A DNA stretch of 64,000 nt from JAGXTF01 sp038317095 (GCA_038317095.1 JBBQBB010000007.1:1-64000); one strand, 5' to 3'; shown: positions 46,161 to 55,180, counted from the stretch's first letter. Translations and numbers: made by a program. The notes: generated by a model not told the origin, from the sequence alone.

Positions 46161-46181
46161 CAGAAGTATCCTCTTTTTACC

Positions 46182-46189
46182 GACCTTTG
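46182..46189 (+). promoter_or_regulatory. candidate -7 box of obg
   Basis: GACCTTTG, followed by CA as at many genes in the window, 9 bp before the ATG at 46199. It departs from the consensus at the first base. Confidence 0.35.
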
Positions 46190-46198
46190 CACCTCTAA

Positions 46199-47191
46199 AT
46201 GGCGGATTCGAATTTTATTGATTATGTAAAAATATGTTGTCGCAGTGGCAAAGGTGGGGCCGGAAGCCGGCATTTTAACCGAACCAAAATTAGTCCACGT
46301 GGCGGCCCTGATGGCGGAGATGGTGGCAAAGGAGGCGATATAGTGCTTTGTGGAAATACCCAAACTTGGACTTTATTGCACTTAAAATACCGCAAACACA
46401 TTTTTGCTGAAGATGGTGTTGGTGGCAGCGAAAGCAATAGCTCGGGCCGCATGGGCGAAAGTCAAATTTTGCAAGTTCCCTTAGGTACAGTTGCCCGCGA
46501 TGCTGAAACGGGTGAATATATGTTTGAAATTACCGAAGACGGTGAAAAGAAAGTGTTGATTCCGGGTGGACGCGGCGGATTGGGAAATTCCCATTTTGCA
46601 ACACCAACCAACCAAGCACCAGATTACGCACAGCCTGGCGAACCGTATATTGAAAAATGGATTATTCTTGAATTGAAAATACTAGCCGATGTGGGATTGG
46701 TGGGTTTCCCCAATGCAGGAAAAAGCACTTTGCTTAGTGTCGTGAGTGCTGCCAAGCCTGAAATTGCCAATTATGCTTTTACAACTTTGGTTCCTAATTT
46801 GGGCGTAGTTCCTTACCGCGACCACCGCAGTTTTGTGATGGCGGACATTCCAGGAATTATTGAAGGTGCACATGAGGGACGTGGACTCGGTATTCGGTTT
46901 TTAAAACATATCGAAAGAAATTCTTTGTTGCTTTTTCTCATTCCCTCAGACAGCAAAGACCATTTTGCAGAATATAAAATATTGTTGAATGAATTAGAGC
47001 AGTTTAATCCTGAATTGCTGGTAAAAAGACGCATTATTTCTATCAGTAAAACTGACATGCTAGACCAAGAACTTGAAAATTCTATTAGGGCAGAATTTCC
47101 TGCGGATATGGAGATTATTTTCTTTTCCTCGGTTGCAGAAAAAGGCCTTGCTGAGCTCAAGGACAGAATCTGGAAAGATTTGCAAGACTAG
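46199..47191 (+). CDS. obg: GTPase Obg (CgtA), ribosome assembly
   Basis: A 330-residue GTPase needed for 50S ribosome assembly and stress control. Residues 1-160 are the Gly-rich Obg fold (GKGGAGSRHFNRTK, GGPDGGDGGKGGDI, GGRGGLGNSHFATP). The G domain follows with GFPNAGKSTL (G1), TTLVPNLG (G2), DIPGIIEGAHEGRGLG (G3 and switch 2), SKTD in place of NKxD (G4) and SSVAEKG (G5). There is no long C-terminal extension, as is usual in Bacteroidota. It lies 35 bp before the EI24-like gene. Confidence 0.96.
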   Translation: MADSNFIDYVKICCRSGKGGAGSRHFNRTKISPRGGPDGGDGGKGGDIVLCGNTQTWTLLHLKYRKHIFAEDGVGGSESNSSGRMGESQILQVPLGTVARDAETGEYMFEITEDGEKKVLIPGGRGGLGNSHFATPTNQAPDYAQPGEPYIEKWIILELKILADVGLVGFPNAGKSTLLSVVSAAKPEIANYAFTTLVPNLGVVPYRDHRSFVMADIPGIIEGAHEGRGLGIRFLKHIERNSLLLFLIPSDSKDHFAEYKILLNELEQFNPELLVKRRIISISKTDMLDQELENSIRAEFPADMEIIFFSSVAEKGLAELKDRIWKDLQD

Positions 47192-47213
47192 TTGAATTGT
47201 TTCTGAAAACTGG

Positions 47214-47221
47214 GTAATTTG
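47214..47221 (+). promoter_or_regulatory. candidate -7 box of the EI24-like gene
   Basis: GTAATTTG followed by CA, 5 bp before the ATG at 47227; one base from the TAnnTTTG consensus. The same GTAATTTGCA string lies upstream of iscS (20233-20242). Confidence 0.35.
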
Positions 47222-47226
47222 CACCT

Positions 47227-48030
47227 ATGAAAAACATTGTAAAAGGGTTTAAATCTTTTTTTACCGCTTTCGGTTTTGTTTTTTCCAACAGATTGGTGGG
47301 GTGGTATTTGGTTCCCATTTTATTGTATTTGGTCTTGGTGATTGGCTTTGCATTTTCTTTGGCATCTTTTCTTTCGCCCTGGGTGACAGATTTGTTTAAT
47401 CAATTTTTTGGATTGAAGATGGGTGCTCAACCGGAAACATTCTGGGCAAAAGTTGGTCATTTGTTTACCGCAGGTATAAGTATTGCAATTTCCATAGCCA
47501 TGAAAATAATGATATGGTACCTTTTAGGAAGGGTGATGAAATATGTAATACTTATTGTAATGTCGCCCTTGCTGGCTTATTTGTCGGAAAGAACGGAAGA
47601 AATAAAAAGTGGCAAAATATATCCATTTAATTTGCTACAACTTCTAAAAGATGCACTTCGGGGTGTAGCAATCTCATTGAGAAACCTAATCATTGAGTTG
47701 TTTTTTATAGGCTTGGGATTTGTCATTTCTTTTTCAATACCCTTGCTGGCACCCTTGGTTACTGTGGTTTTGTTTGTAGTAAACTGTTATTTTATGGGGT
47801 TCAGTATGTTTGATTACATTTCGGAAAGGAGAAAACTGAGCATCGCTGAAAGCATACTGCATATGCGCAACAATATGGGAACAGTATTTGGCTTAGGCCT
47901 TGCCTACAATGCAGTATCCATGGTGCCATTTGCAGATTGGGTTATTGCACCTATCAATGGTTCCATCGGTGCTGTTTTGGTAGATTTGGAAGTAAAAAAG
48001 GCATCCTCTGCCGTTATTACAAAACCCTGA
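47227..48030 (+). CDS. EI24/CysZ-like integral membrane protein
   Basis: A 267-residue protein with four or more hydrophobic segments (residues about 22-50, 82-112, 145-185 and the Gly-rich end). The start KGFKSFFTAFGFVFSNRLVGWYLVP, the MSPLLAYLSERTEEI motif and the FMGFSMFDYISERRKLS block fit the EI24 domain, which includes sulfate transporter CysZ. Many Bacteroidota members have unknown function, so sulfate uptake is possible but not shown. It lies between obg and the first SurA-like gene. Confidence 0.85.
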   Translation: MKNIVKGFKSFFTAFGFVFSNRLVGWYLVPILLYLVLVIGFAFSLASFLSPWVTDLFNQFFGLKMGAQPETFWAKVGHLFTAGISIAISIAMKIMIWYLLGRVMKYVILIVMSPLLAYLSERTEEIKSGKIYPFNLLQLLKDALRGVAISLRNLIIELFFIGLGFVISFSIPLLAPLVTVVLFVVNCYFMGFSMFDYISERRKLSIAESILHMRNNMGTVFGLGLAYNAVSMVPFADWVIAPINGSIGAVLVDLEVKKASSAVITKP

Positions 48031-48054
48031 CTAAAATTTTCGGCTCAATATTTG

Positions 48055-48062
48055 TATTTTTG
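48055..48062 (+). promoter_or_regulatory. candidate -7 box of the first SurA-like gene
   Basis: TATTTTTG, a perfect TAnnTTTG, 16 bp before the chosen ATG at 48079. Confidence 0.45.
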
Positions 48063-48078
48063 CGCCTTGTCAGAAAAT

Positions 48079-50166
48079 ATGAAATCATTGTTTTTAAAGC
48101 CAACCTTTCTCTTAATCACAGGTTTACTCGCATTAAGTAGCAGCGCGCAATTGAATCCATCCGTTGTTTTTTCGGTTGCAAACCACGATGTATCTGTAGA
48201 CGAATTTGAAAGACAGTTCATTAAGAGTTTGCCAAGATCCTCAGACAGCATCACTGCCAAATTATTGGATGAGTATTTGAAATTGTACATCGATTTTAAA
48301 TTAAAATACCAAGATGCAAAGGATGCAGGCTTGGATACAGTTTCTACCTACAAGGCGGAACTCGATGGTTACAGGCAAGATTTGGCACGCAATTATTTGT
48401 ACGATAAGGAGGTTACAGAATCCTTAATGGCTGAAGCTTACGAACGTTGGAAATACGACGTGCGCGTTTCGCATTTGTTGGTCTATTTGAAAGAAGATGC
48501 GACACCTGCTGATACGCTGGATGCCTATAAAAAAATAAGGGGTATCGCAGAACAATTGAAGAAGGATCCTTCCCAGTTTGGGGAATTGGCTAAAACCAGT
48601 AGCGACGATCCGGGAACCAAAGAAAATGGGGGTGATTTGGGTTATTTTACCGTATTTCAACTGGTATATCCTTTTGAAAGCGTAGCATACAATACCAATA
48701 TTGGAGAAGTGAGTAAAGTATTTCGCACCCAATTTGGGTATCACATTTTAAAGGTAACCGACAAACGTAAAAATAGGGGCGAAATGAAAGTGCGCCGTTT
48801 GTTGTTGCGGGTGGGCCATAAACCAGAAGCAACCGATGATGCGGTAAAAGCCAAAATAGATGAAATGTATGCAAAGTTACTTGCAGGTGGAACCACTTTA
48901 GATGCTTTGGCAAGAAGCTACAGCGAAGATTTTCAATCGAAAGCCAGTGGCGGTGAGGTTGATTATTTAAGTGCCACGCAAAAAGTAGCAGATTTAGAAT
49001 TCCAACAATGGGCTGATAAAGTTTTTGAATTGCAGAACAATGGAGAATTGTCAAAACCATTTCGCACAGCGATTGGTTGGCATATTGTGCAACGATTGGA
49101 TTTGAAACCCGTTGGCACATTTGCACAATTGCGTTCCATCATTAAAAATCAGGTACAGGGCGATATTCGTTCCCAAAAATCGTTGGATGCTTTGATTGCT
49201 AAGGTGAAATCTGAAAATGGTTTTATAGAAAATCCACTTGCACTTAAGCTATTTGTGGCGTGTTTAGATTCTAATTTTCATAAAGGACAATTTAAACGTT
49301 CAAATTTGCCAAAAAATGTTCCCACACCCAAAGACGCTAAATCTGGCAAGATGGTCAAAATAGGTGCACCATTGCAACAAGATATAGATATGTTTGCGCT
49401 GGCCGGTGAAAAACACGATTTGGGTGAATTTGCAGATTTTGTGGAATCGGCAATTAAACCAGCTACAGGGTCCAATACAGAAATCACAAACAATCTCTAC
49501 AAAGAGTGGGTGGGTGCAGAATGCGTTGAATATCAAGATCGCCATTTGGAAGAAAAAAATATGGAGTTTAAATTCCTTTATCAAGAATACAGAGAAGGTA
49601 TTTTAATGTTCAATAGAATGCAAATTGTTGTATGGGATAAGGCAAACAGCGACAGTATTGGTTTGGCAGCTTTTTACAAAGAACATAGCAAAGAATATAT
49701 GTGGAAAGACAGATTCGACTGCCAGGTGTATTTGTGTGCCAACGAAAGTATTATGAAGTCCACGGCAAAGATGTTGAAGAAAAAAACAAATCCAGATTCG
49801 ATTAAAAAATTCCAAAACGTTACCAGCCAATTGAATTTGGATTATAGAGTAGGCAAGTATGAACTTACGGATTCGTTTTTATTTCCAGATAAAAAAGTAC
49901 TGGAATTGCTTTTTTCAGATCCGAAATACAGAAAAGCAAATAAAATTGTAAAGCTAAATCATATAGGAAATGACTGGGTTGTAATTAAAGTCAATCAATT
50001 TATTCCAAGTATGGCAAAACAGCTCGATGAAACCAGAGGTCCAGTTGCTGCCAAATACCAAGACTATTTGGAGAAGCAATGGATTGAATCTCTGCGGGCT
50101 AAATACAAAGTGGTAACAAACGAAGCAGCATTCCAAGCATTAAAAACAAAATTGGTAAACCAGTAA
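48079..50166 (+). CDS. periplasmic PpiC-type peptidyl-prolyl isomerase (SurA-like)
   Basis: The start is ATG 48079, which gives a clean signal peptide (MKSLFLKPTFLLITGLLALSSSAQ) and 695 residues; the frame upstream runs only through the promoter. Two parvulin domains are visible: residues about 130-228 (VRVSHLLVYLKEDA ... DDPGTKENGGDLGYFT ... FGYHILKVTDKR) and about 237-346 (MKVRRLLLRVGHKP ... SYSEDFQSKASGGEVDYLS ... IGWHIVQRLDLK). The last half is helical with no clear domain. It likely helps fold outer membrane barrels and secreted proteins. The next gene is a second, smaller SurA-like PPIase 33 bp on. Confidence 0.9.
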   Translation: MKSLFLKPTFLLITGLLALSSSAQLNPSVVFSVANHDVSVDEFERQFIKSLPRSSDSITAKLLDEYLKLYIDFKLKYQDAKDAGLDTVSTYKAELDGYRQDLARNYLYDKEVTESLMAEAYERWKYDVRVSHLLVYLKEDATPADTLDAYKKIRGIAEQLKKDPSQFGELAKTSSDDPGTKENGGDLGYFTVFQLVYPFESVAYNTNIGEVSKVFRTQFGYHILKVTDKRKNRGEMKVRRLLLRVGHKPEATDDAVKAKIDEMYAKLLAGGTTLDALARSYSEDFQSKASGGEVDYLSATQKVADLEFQQWADKVFELQNNGELSKPFRTAIGWHIVQRLDLKPVGTFAQLRSIIKNQVQGDIRSQKSLDALIAKVKSENGFIENPLALKLFVACLDSNFHKGQFKRSNLPKNVPTPKDAKSGKMVKIGAPLQQDIDMFALAGEKHDLGEFADFVESAIKPATGSNTEITNNLYKEWVGAECVEYQDRHLEEKNMEFKFLYQEYREGILMFNRMQIVVWDKANSDSIGLAAFYKEHSKEYMWKDRFDCQVYLCANESIMKSTAKMLKKKTNPDSIKKFQNVTSQLNLDYRVGKYELTDSFLFPDKKVLELLFSDPKYRKANKIVKLNHIGNDWVVIKVNQFIPSMAKQLDETRGPVAAKYQDYLEKQWIESLRAKYKVVTNEAAFQALKTKLVNQ

Positions 50167-50199
50167 TTGTAACTATATCCTGTATTTTAAGTATTATCC

Positions 50200-51564
50200 T
50201 TGTTGAAAAAGATTGTTTTTATATTTCTATTGTTTCTAGCTTCGGGCAAATTGCTGGTTGCGCAACCTTTAATTAAAGCCCAACATGTGGATGGTATTAT
50301 TGCTATCATTGGCGATAAAATTATTTTAAGAAGTGAGTTGGAATTAGAAAAAACACAAATTCTTCAATCTGGCACTGTAACAGATACGCAAGCCGTTTTT
50401 TGTGCGCTGTTGAGGAAACAAGTGGTTAAAAAACTGATGCTAAATCAGGCGGAATTGGATAGTTTGCCGCTTACGGATGAAAGGATAGACGCAGAGATTG
50501 AAAACCGATTGAGGGCGTATATTCAACAAGCTGGTAGCGAAGCAGAATTGGAAAAATACATTGGAAAAACTTTGGCCGAATATCGCGAAGAAATACGGCC
50601 CAAAATGAAGCAACAATTGTTGATTCAAGAAATGGAAAGTAAGATTACTGCCAACGTTAAAATCAGTCCTAGGGAAATTAAACAGTTTTTTGATACAATA
50701 CCCAAAGACAGTGTACCTATCATTCCGGCAGAAGTAGAAGTTGCACAATTGATCATTGAAGCACCGATTTCACAAGCGGCCAAAGATTATGCCAAATTGC
50801 AGTTAGAAGCCATTCGGAAAAGAATTGTTGCGGGTGAAAGTTTTGAAAAATTAGCAACCGCCTATTCGGAAGATCCGGGCAGTGGAGAACAAGGTGGTTT
50901 GCTGCCAGAATTTGGACGTGGAGACATGGTTCCAGATTTTGAAAGAACGGCGTTTAAACTAAAACCCGATAGCATTAGTGAAGTTTTTGAAAGTTCTTTT
51001 GGTTTCCACATCATCAAAATGATAAAACGAAAGGGTGATAAAATTTTGGCGCGCCATATTTTAATTCGCGCACAGAATACGTCTGCAGATTTTATTGCAG
51101 CTTCGCGCCGTGCCGATTCCATTTATTCTGCATTAAACAATGGCACAATGGACTGGTGCGATGCCGTTAAAAAATATTTACCCAAAGCTTATGGCGACAA
51201 AGGAAATTGTGGCTTTTTAAAAGACGAAACAACCGGTAGTCAGAAAATATTGTTTGAAGCCATGTCACCCGATTTAAAAATTGCCGTTGAGAAAATGCAA
51301 CCGGGCACCTATTCTAGACCTGCTTTGGTAAAAACACCCGATGGTAGACAAGTGTATCGCATGTTTTATTTGCGAAAATTTATTGAACCCCATCAAGCAA
51401 ATTTAATTCAAGATTACGGTCGCATTCAAATTGAAGCAGAAGCATTGAAAAAGCAAACTGTTATTGAAGATTGGGTAAAAAAGACAAGACAAAATACATA
51501 CATAAGATTTACGCATGATTTTGTAAATTGTCCTGATTTATTTATTTGGGAAAATCAAAACTGA
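50200..51564 (+). CDS. SurA-like periplasmic PPIase, second copy
   Basis: A 454-residue protein. No ATG lies near the start: it begins with TTG at 50200 or, more probably, the next TTG at 50203, which gives MKKIVFIFLLFLASGKLLVAQ, a good signal peptide. A SurA-type N-terminal helical part (DGIIAIIGDKIILRSELELE) is followed by a parvulin domain (VEVAQLIIEAPIS ... YSEDPGSGEQGGLLPEFGRGD ... FGFHIIKMIKRK) and a second weaker one (ILARHILIRAQNT ... GNCGFLKDET). This order is closer to E. coli SurA than the neighbour upstream. Its TGA overlaps the ATG of the MoxR gene, so the two are translated together. Confidence 0.92.
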   Translation: MLKKIVFIFLLFLASGKLLVAQPLIKAQHVDGIIAIIGDKIILRSELELEKTQILQSGTVTDTQAVFCALLRKQVVKKLMLNQAELDSLPLTDERIDAEIENRLRAYIQQAGSEAELEKYIGKTLAEYREEIRPKMKQQLLIQEMESKITANVKISPREIKQFFDTIPKDSVPIIPAEVEVAQLIIEAPISQAAKDYAKLQLEAIRKRIVAGESFEKLATAYSEDPGSGEQGGLLPEFGRGDMVPDFERTAFKLKPDSISEVFESSFGFHIIKMIKRKGDKILARHILIRAQNTSADFIAASRRADSIYSALNNGTMDWCDAVKKYLPKAYGDKGNCGFLKDETTGSQKILFEAMSPDLKIAVEKMQPGTYSRPALVKTPDGRQVYRMFYLRKFIEPHQANLIQDYGRIQIEAEALKKQTVIEDWVKKTRQNTYIRFTHDFVNCPDLFIWENQN

Positions 51565-52517
51565 TGGATGAAAAAGAATTGGCTGAACGCTTTGGCGTGT
51601 CGGTAAAAAAACTAAAGCAAGAAATAGGCCGTGTAATCATTGGCCAAGATGTGGTTGTAGATTCTGTGTTGAATGCCATCTTTTGTAACGGACACGCATT
51701 GCTAGTGGGTGTTCCAGGCTTGGCAAAAACCTTGTTGGTGCGCACAGTTGCACAAACGCTGGATTTGAGTTTTAGCCGCATCCAATTCACACCAGATTTA
51801 ATGCCGGGTGATATTACGGGCAACGAAATTTTGGATGAAGAACGCAAATTTAGATTCATCAAAGGCCCCATTTTTGCTAATATTGTGCTGGCTGATGAAA
51901 TCAATAGAACGCCTCCCAAAACACAAGCCGCGCTTCTAGAAGCCATGCAAGAACGCAGCGTCACAACAGCAGGAGTGCAACACAGTTTGCCAGAACCCTT
52001 TTTTGTTTTGGCCACGCAAAACCCCATTGAACAAGAAGGAACGTATCCACTGCCAGAGGCACAATTGGATCGTTTTATGCTAAATATTACGTTGGATTAT
52101 CCGACATATGCAGATGAAATTCAGATATTGAAATCTACCACAGGTGCCAAAGAACAAACCCCAGAAAGGGTGTTAACTGCGCCAGAGATTCGCGAATATC
52201 AGCAATTGGTGCGTCGTGTCCCAATTACGGATAATGTGTATGAATACATCGTTTCGTTGGTGCAAAAAACCCGCCCTGGAACTCCAGCAGCGCATGCATT
52301 TGTAAATGATTTTGTAAGTTACGGTGCAGGGCCTCGCGCGGGTCAATTCTTGGTTTTGGGTGCCAAATACCACGCACTTTCTAGGGGTAAATTTTCACCG
52401 GATATTGATGATGTGCAAGCCGTTGCCGCCAATGTGCTGCGTCACCGTTTGGTGCGCAATTACAAAGCGGAAGCAGAAGGTATCACCAATGACGATGTGG
52501 TGAAAAAAATCATGTAA
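51564..52517 (+). CDS. MoxR family AAA+ ATPase
   Basis: A 317-residue protein. ATG 51564 overlaps the TGA of the SurA-like gene. Walker A is GVPGLAKT, Walker B is IVLADEINRTPPKTQAALLEAM, and sensor 1 is FFVLATQNPIEQEGTYPLPEAQLDRF. The C-terminal helical lid ends in ITNDDVVKKIM. MoxR ATPases act as chaperones that help assemble metal centres or work with VWA-domain proteins, but no VWA or DUF58 gene follows here, since the next gene is convergent nth. Translation coupled to a PPIase suggests a role in folding, which is inference. Confidence 0.94.
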   Translation: MDEKELAERFGVSVKKLKQEIGRVIIGQDVVVDSVLNAIFCNGHALLVGVPGLAKTLLVRTVAQTLDLSFSRIQFTPDLMPGDITGNEILDEERKFRFIKGPIFANIVLADEINRTPPKTQAALLEAMQERSVTTAGVQHSLPEPFFVLATQNPIEQEGTYPLPEAQLDRFMLNITLDYPTYADEIQILKSTTGAKEQTPERVLTAPEIREYQQLVRRVPITDNVYEYIVSLVQKTRPGTPAAHAFVNDFVSYGAGPRAGQFLVLGAKYHALSRGKFSPDIDDVQAVAANVLRHRLVRNYKAEAEGITNDDVVKKIM

Positions 52518-52532
52518 AAAAGATATATACAC

Positions 52533-52577
52533 ATTCCATCACCAGAGTCCCGTTCCGGAGACTCACGTGAATGGGTT
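52533..52577 (+). repeat. 45-bp repeat with hairpin, copy 1
   Basis: Starts ATTCCATCACC and ends GTGAATGGGTT. Inside is GAGTCCCG TTC CGGAGACTC, a hairpin with one bulged A. Copy 2 at 52687 differs at only a few positions. Confidence 0.82.
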
Positions 52578-52651
52578 GTTTTCTATGTGAACTAGATTGT
52601 AACGAGGGTTAGTTATTACCTCCGTTTGATGGCTTAGTGGCAAAATAAATA

Positions 52652-52672
52652 GCACGCAAAGGCGCAAAGAAC
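52652..52672 (-). repeat. 21-bp dispersed repeat, copy 2
   Basis: Reverse complement of 8030-8050 with one mismatch in 21. The plus strand reads GCACGCAAAGGCGCAAAG and continues AAC. Confidence 0.6.
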
Positions 52673-52686
52673 GCAGAGGTATTGGA

Positions 52687-52731
52687 ATTCCATCACCATA
52701 GCCCCGTTCCGGAGACTCGCGTGAATGGGTT
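52687..52731 (+). repeat. 45-bp repeat with hairpin, copy 2
   Basis: Same length and ends as the copy at 52533, 154 bp downstream, in the same direction. The changes fall mainly in the left arm of the hairpin (AGAGTC to ATAGCC), which weakens the stem, and one base in the CACGTGA part. Confidence 0.82.
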
Positions 52732-52820
52732 TTGGGTTGATGTGAATGGGTTTTTTATAAATGATCCTACGCAAGACGCATTCAACAGAGTTCACAAGGT
52801 GGACCCTGGTGAAATATAAA

Positions 52821-53459
52821 TCATTTCCTCTTATATTCCTTACACCCAACCACGCTGCAAATAGGGCATTCCTCGGGCTTATGTCCGCGTGCAGGACAAT
52901 ATTTTCTGCCGAAAAAAATGATCTGCAAATGCAATTTATTCCAAGTTTTTTCTGCAAATAATTTCTTTAAATCTGCCTCTGTTTGCTCTACATTTTTGCC
53001 ATTGGTTAATCCCCACCGTACTGCCAAACGGTGGATATGCGTATCTACAGGAAATGCTGGAAAACCATGTGCCTGACTCATTACCACGCTGGCAGTTTTA
53101 TGACCCACACCCGGTAATTCTTCCAATTCTTCAAAAGTTGCAGGTACTTTTCCTTTGTGTTTATTTAACAATATTTCAGACAATCCAAAAATGGCTTTGC
53201 TCTTTGCTGGCGACAATCCGCAGGGTTTTATAATTTCTCGAATTTCTTCCACAGACAATTTTATCATGTCTGTTGGATTGTCTGCTTTTGCAAATAAAAA
53301 CGGTGTAATTTGGTTCACCCTTTCGTCTGTGCATTGCGCTGACAAAAGCACCGCAACCAACAAAGTATAATCGCTATAATGTTGCAACGGAATGGGCGTT
53401 TCCGGAAAAAATTCTTCCAATATAATGGCAATGAATTTGGCCTTCTCTTTTTTGTTCAT
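52821..53459 (-). CDS. nth: endonuclease III
   Basis: A 212-residue DNA glycosylase/AP lyase for oxidised pyrimidines. The helix-hairpin-helix ELPGVGHKTASVV carries the catalytic Lys, and VDTHIHRLAVRWGL the catalytic Asp. Four Cys follow near the end (YCPARGHKPEECPICSVVGC) with spacing 9-2-4, while the classic [4Fe-4S] loop of Nth has 6-2-5. The cluster may be held in an altered way. It is the last gene of the lptB-lplA-nth run, 3 bp after lplA. Confidence 0.94.
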   Translation of the reverse strand: MNKKEKAKFIAIILEEFFPETPIPLQHYSDYTLLVAVLLSAQCTDERVNQITPFLFAKADNPTDMIKLSVEEIREIIKPCGLSPAKSKAIFGLSEILLNKHKGKVPATFEELEELPGVGHKTASVVMSQAHGFPAFPVDTHIHRLAVRWGLTNGKNVEQTEADLKKLFAEKTWNKLHLQIIFFGRKYCPARGHKPEECPICSVVGCKEYKRK

Positions 53460-53462
53460 TTG

Positions 53463-54428
53463 TTAAAATAAAATGAATGGATTTATTTCAATATTAATTA
53501 AATTAGATAATTCTTTTGCAAATAATAAAGACAAGGATTCATCCAGTTTTAATCCTATAAATTTGCTACATAATTTAGGATAATAAGGCCCATCATTTTC
53601 ATCTTCTAAAACCAATTGCTCTACCATTCCATTTGCTATGTTTCCTTTTAACAAAAGCGTGGAATTTTGCAGTTCTACTTTTTTTACCACCTCATATTTC
53701 GGAGAATAATGCACCACCCAGTCGATTTTAGAAAATTTGCTATCCCTTAGATTTTCAATGCTTTCCACATCCTTTCCACAAAATACATACCTGATGGTAT
53801 GTTGGTCTGTATCCCAGTACTGGCATAGCTTATCTAAGAAATCTTTGCTTGTTAGATTGGGCAAAACCGTTTTTATATTGACAACTTCGCTGCGCACACT
53901 TTTTACAGCCTTGTCTGTATACACTCCTTCGGCGTGTAAAGCCTGTTTGAGGCTGCTTAAATCCGAATCGAAGAGCAATGTGCCGTGGTGCAACACCCTT
54001 TTCTTTTTTTGAAACACATGTTCTGCATTGCCGCTGATTTTTTTGCCGTTCAACAACAAATCATTACGCTGGCTGTATTCTGCGTTTACACCTATAGACA
54101 GCAAGGCTGTGCGCACTGGATCTAAAAACCGCCGAAAGTTGATGGCTTTGTCCAATCCTTCGGGCAAATGGTGAATAAACGTGAAATTGATGTTCCCCAA
54201 ATCGTGGTAAACAGTGCCGCCTCCGCTAAGTCTGCGCGCGGGTTGTATGCCATTTTCTTTGCAAAAACCAAAGTTCATTTCTGCGCATAAATTTTGGTGT
54301 TTGCCACATACCACGGCACTTTTACTGCGCCAAAGCATCAGCACATCTTCTGTAAAATTGTGCAACATATATTCCTCGGCAGCGAGGTTATAATAAACGT
54401 CGGTATTTTCAGATACGATGAAAAGCAC
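53463..54428 (-). CDS. lplA: lipoate-protein ligase
   Basis: A 321-residue enzyme that activates lipoate with ATP and attaches it to the E2 and H proteins. The typical blocks are YNLAAEEYMLHNF, LWRSKSAVVCGKHQN, the Gly-rich ARRLSGGGTVYHDLGNINFTFI and the lysine loop KISGNAEHVFQKKKRVLHHGTLLFD. A C-terminal accessory domain follows from about residue 235. It lies 2 bp after lptB and 3 bp before nth; the three look like one transcript without a shared pathway. Confidence 0.93.
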   Translation of the reverse strand: MLFIVSENTDVYYNLAAEEYMLHNFTEDVLMLWRSKSAVVCGKHQNLCAEMNFGFCKENGIQPARRLSGGGTVYHDLGNINFTFIHHLPEGLDKAINFRRFLDPVRTALLSIGVNAEYSQRNDLLLNGKKISGNAEHVFQKKKRVLHHGTLLFDSDLSSLKQALHAEGVYTDKAVKSVRSEVVNIKTVLPNLTSKDFLDKLCQYWDTDQHTIRYVFCGKDVESIENLRDSKFSKIDWVVHYSPKYEVVKKVELQNSTLLLKGNIANGMVEQLVLEDENDGPYYPKLCSKFIGLKLDESLSLLFAKELSNLINIEINPFILF

Positions 54429-54430
54429 CT

Positions 54431-55180
54431 TTAAGCGTTGTCTAGCTTGGGTACTTTTCTGCGGAGTACAAAGTTTTTGCCCAGGTATACTTTTCGCACC
54501 AGTTCGTCTGCAGCCAATTCCTCAGCAGTGCCTTGTTTAAGCAGTTTGCCTTCAAACAACAAATATGCCCTATCGGTAATGCTAAGTGTTTCCTGCACGT
54601 TGTGGTCTGTAATAAGAATGCCAATGTTTTTCTCTTTCAGTTTGGCAATAATGTGTTGAATATCTTCTACCGCAATGGGATCCACACCGGCAAAGGGTTC
54701 ATCTAACAAAATAAATTTTGGATCGGTAGCCAATGCACGGGCTATCTCGGTTCTGCGCCTTTCTCCACCACTAAGTACCTTGCCCGGATTGGTGCGCACT
54801 CGGTTCAAACCAAATTCTTCCAATAGAAATTCAAGTTTTTCTTTTTGTTCCGTTTTGCTCAATTTGGTGGTTTGCAAAATGGCTAAAATGTTGTCTTCCA
54901 CTGTAAGTTCTCTAAAAACAGAGGCTTCTTGCGGCAGGTACCCAATTCCCATTTGGGCGCGGCGGTACATGGGTTGTTTGGTAATATCTATGTCGTTTAA
55001 AAATATTTTCCCCTGATCCGGCCGCACCAAGCCCACAAACATGTAAAAAGAGGTTGTTTTCCCAGCTCCATTTGGACCCAGTAGTCCCACAATCTCGCCT
55101 TGTTCTACCTGCACCGTAACATCATTTACCACTTTTTTGGCACCATATTGTTTCACCAGGTTTTCCGATCGCAATTGCAT
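54431..55180 (-). CDS. lptB: LPS export ABC transporter ATP-binding protein LptB
   Basis: A 249-residue ATPase that drives LPS from the inner membrane to the outer membrane with LptF/LptG. Walker A is GLLGPNGAGKTTSFYM, the Q-loop is GIGYLPQEASVFREL, the signature is VLSGGERRRTEIARAL, Walker B is FILLDEPFAGVDP, and the H-loop is ILITDHNVQETL. The GIGYLPQEASVFR phrase is the typical LptB form. It heads the lptB-lplA-nth run and has a perfect promoter box 5 bp upstream. The permease genes are elsewhere. Confidence 0.95.
   Translation of the reverse strand: MQLRSENLVKQYGAKKVVNDVTVQVEQGEIVGLLGPNGAGKTTSFYMFVGLVRPDQGKIFLNDIDITKQPMYRRAQMGIGYLPQEASVFRELTVEDNILAILQTTKLSKTEQKEKLEFLLEEFGLNRVRTNPGKVLSGGERRRTEIARALATDPKFILLDEPFAGVDPIAVEDIQHIIAKLKEKNIGILITDHNVQETLSITDRAYLLFEGKLLKQGTAEELAADELVRKVYLGKNFVLRRKVPKLDNA

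Larger units (their letters stand above)
52518..52820. other. convergent intergenic region with short repeats
   Basis: No gene is seen between the MoxR and nth stops. The region holds two copies of a 45-bp repeat (52533-52577 and 52687-52731), a 21-bp dispersed repeat (52652-52672) and further GTGAATGGGTT pieces at 52742. It looks like a landing place for small palindromic elements. Confidence 0.7.
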
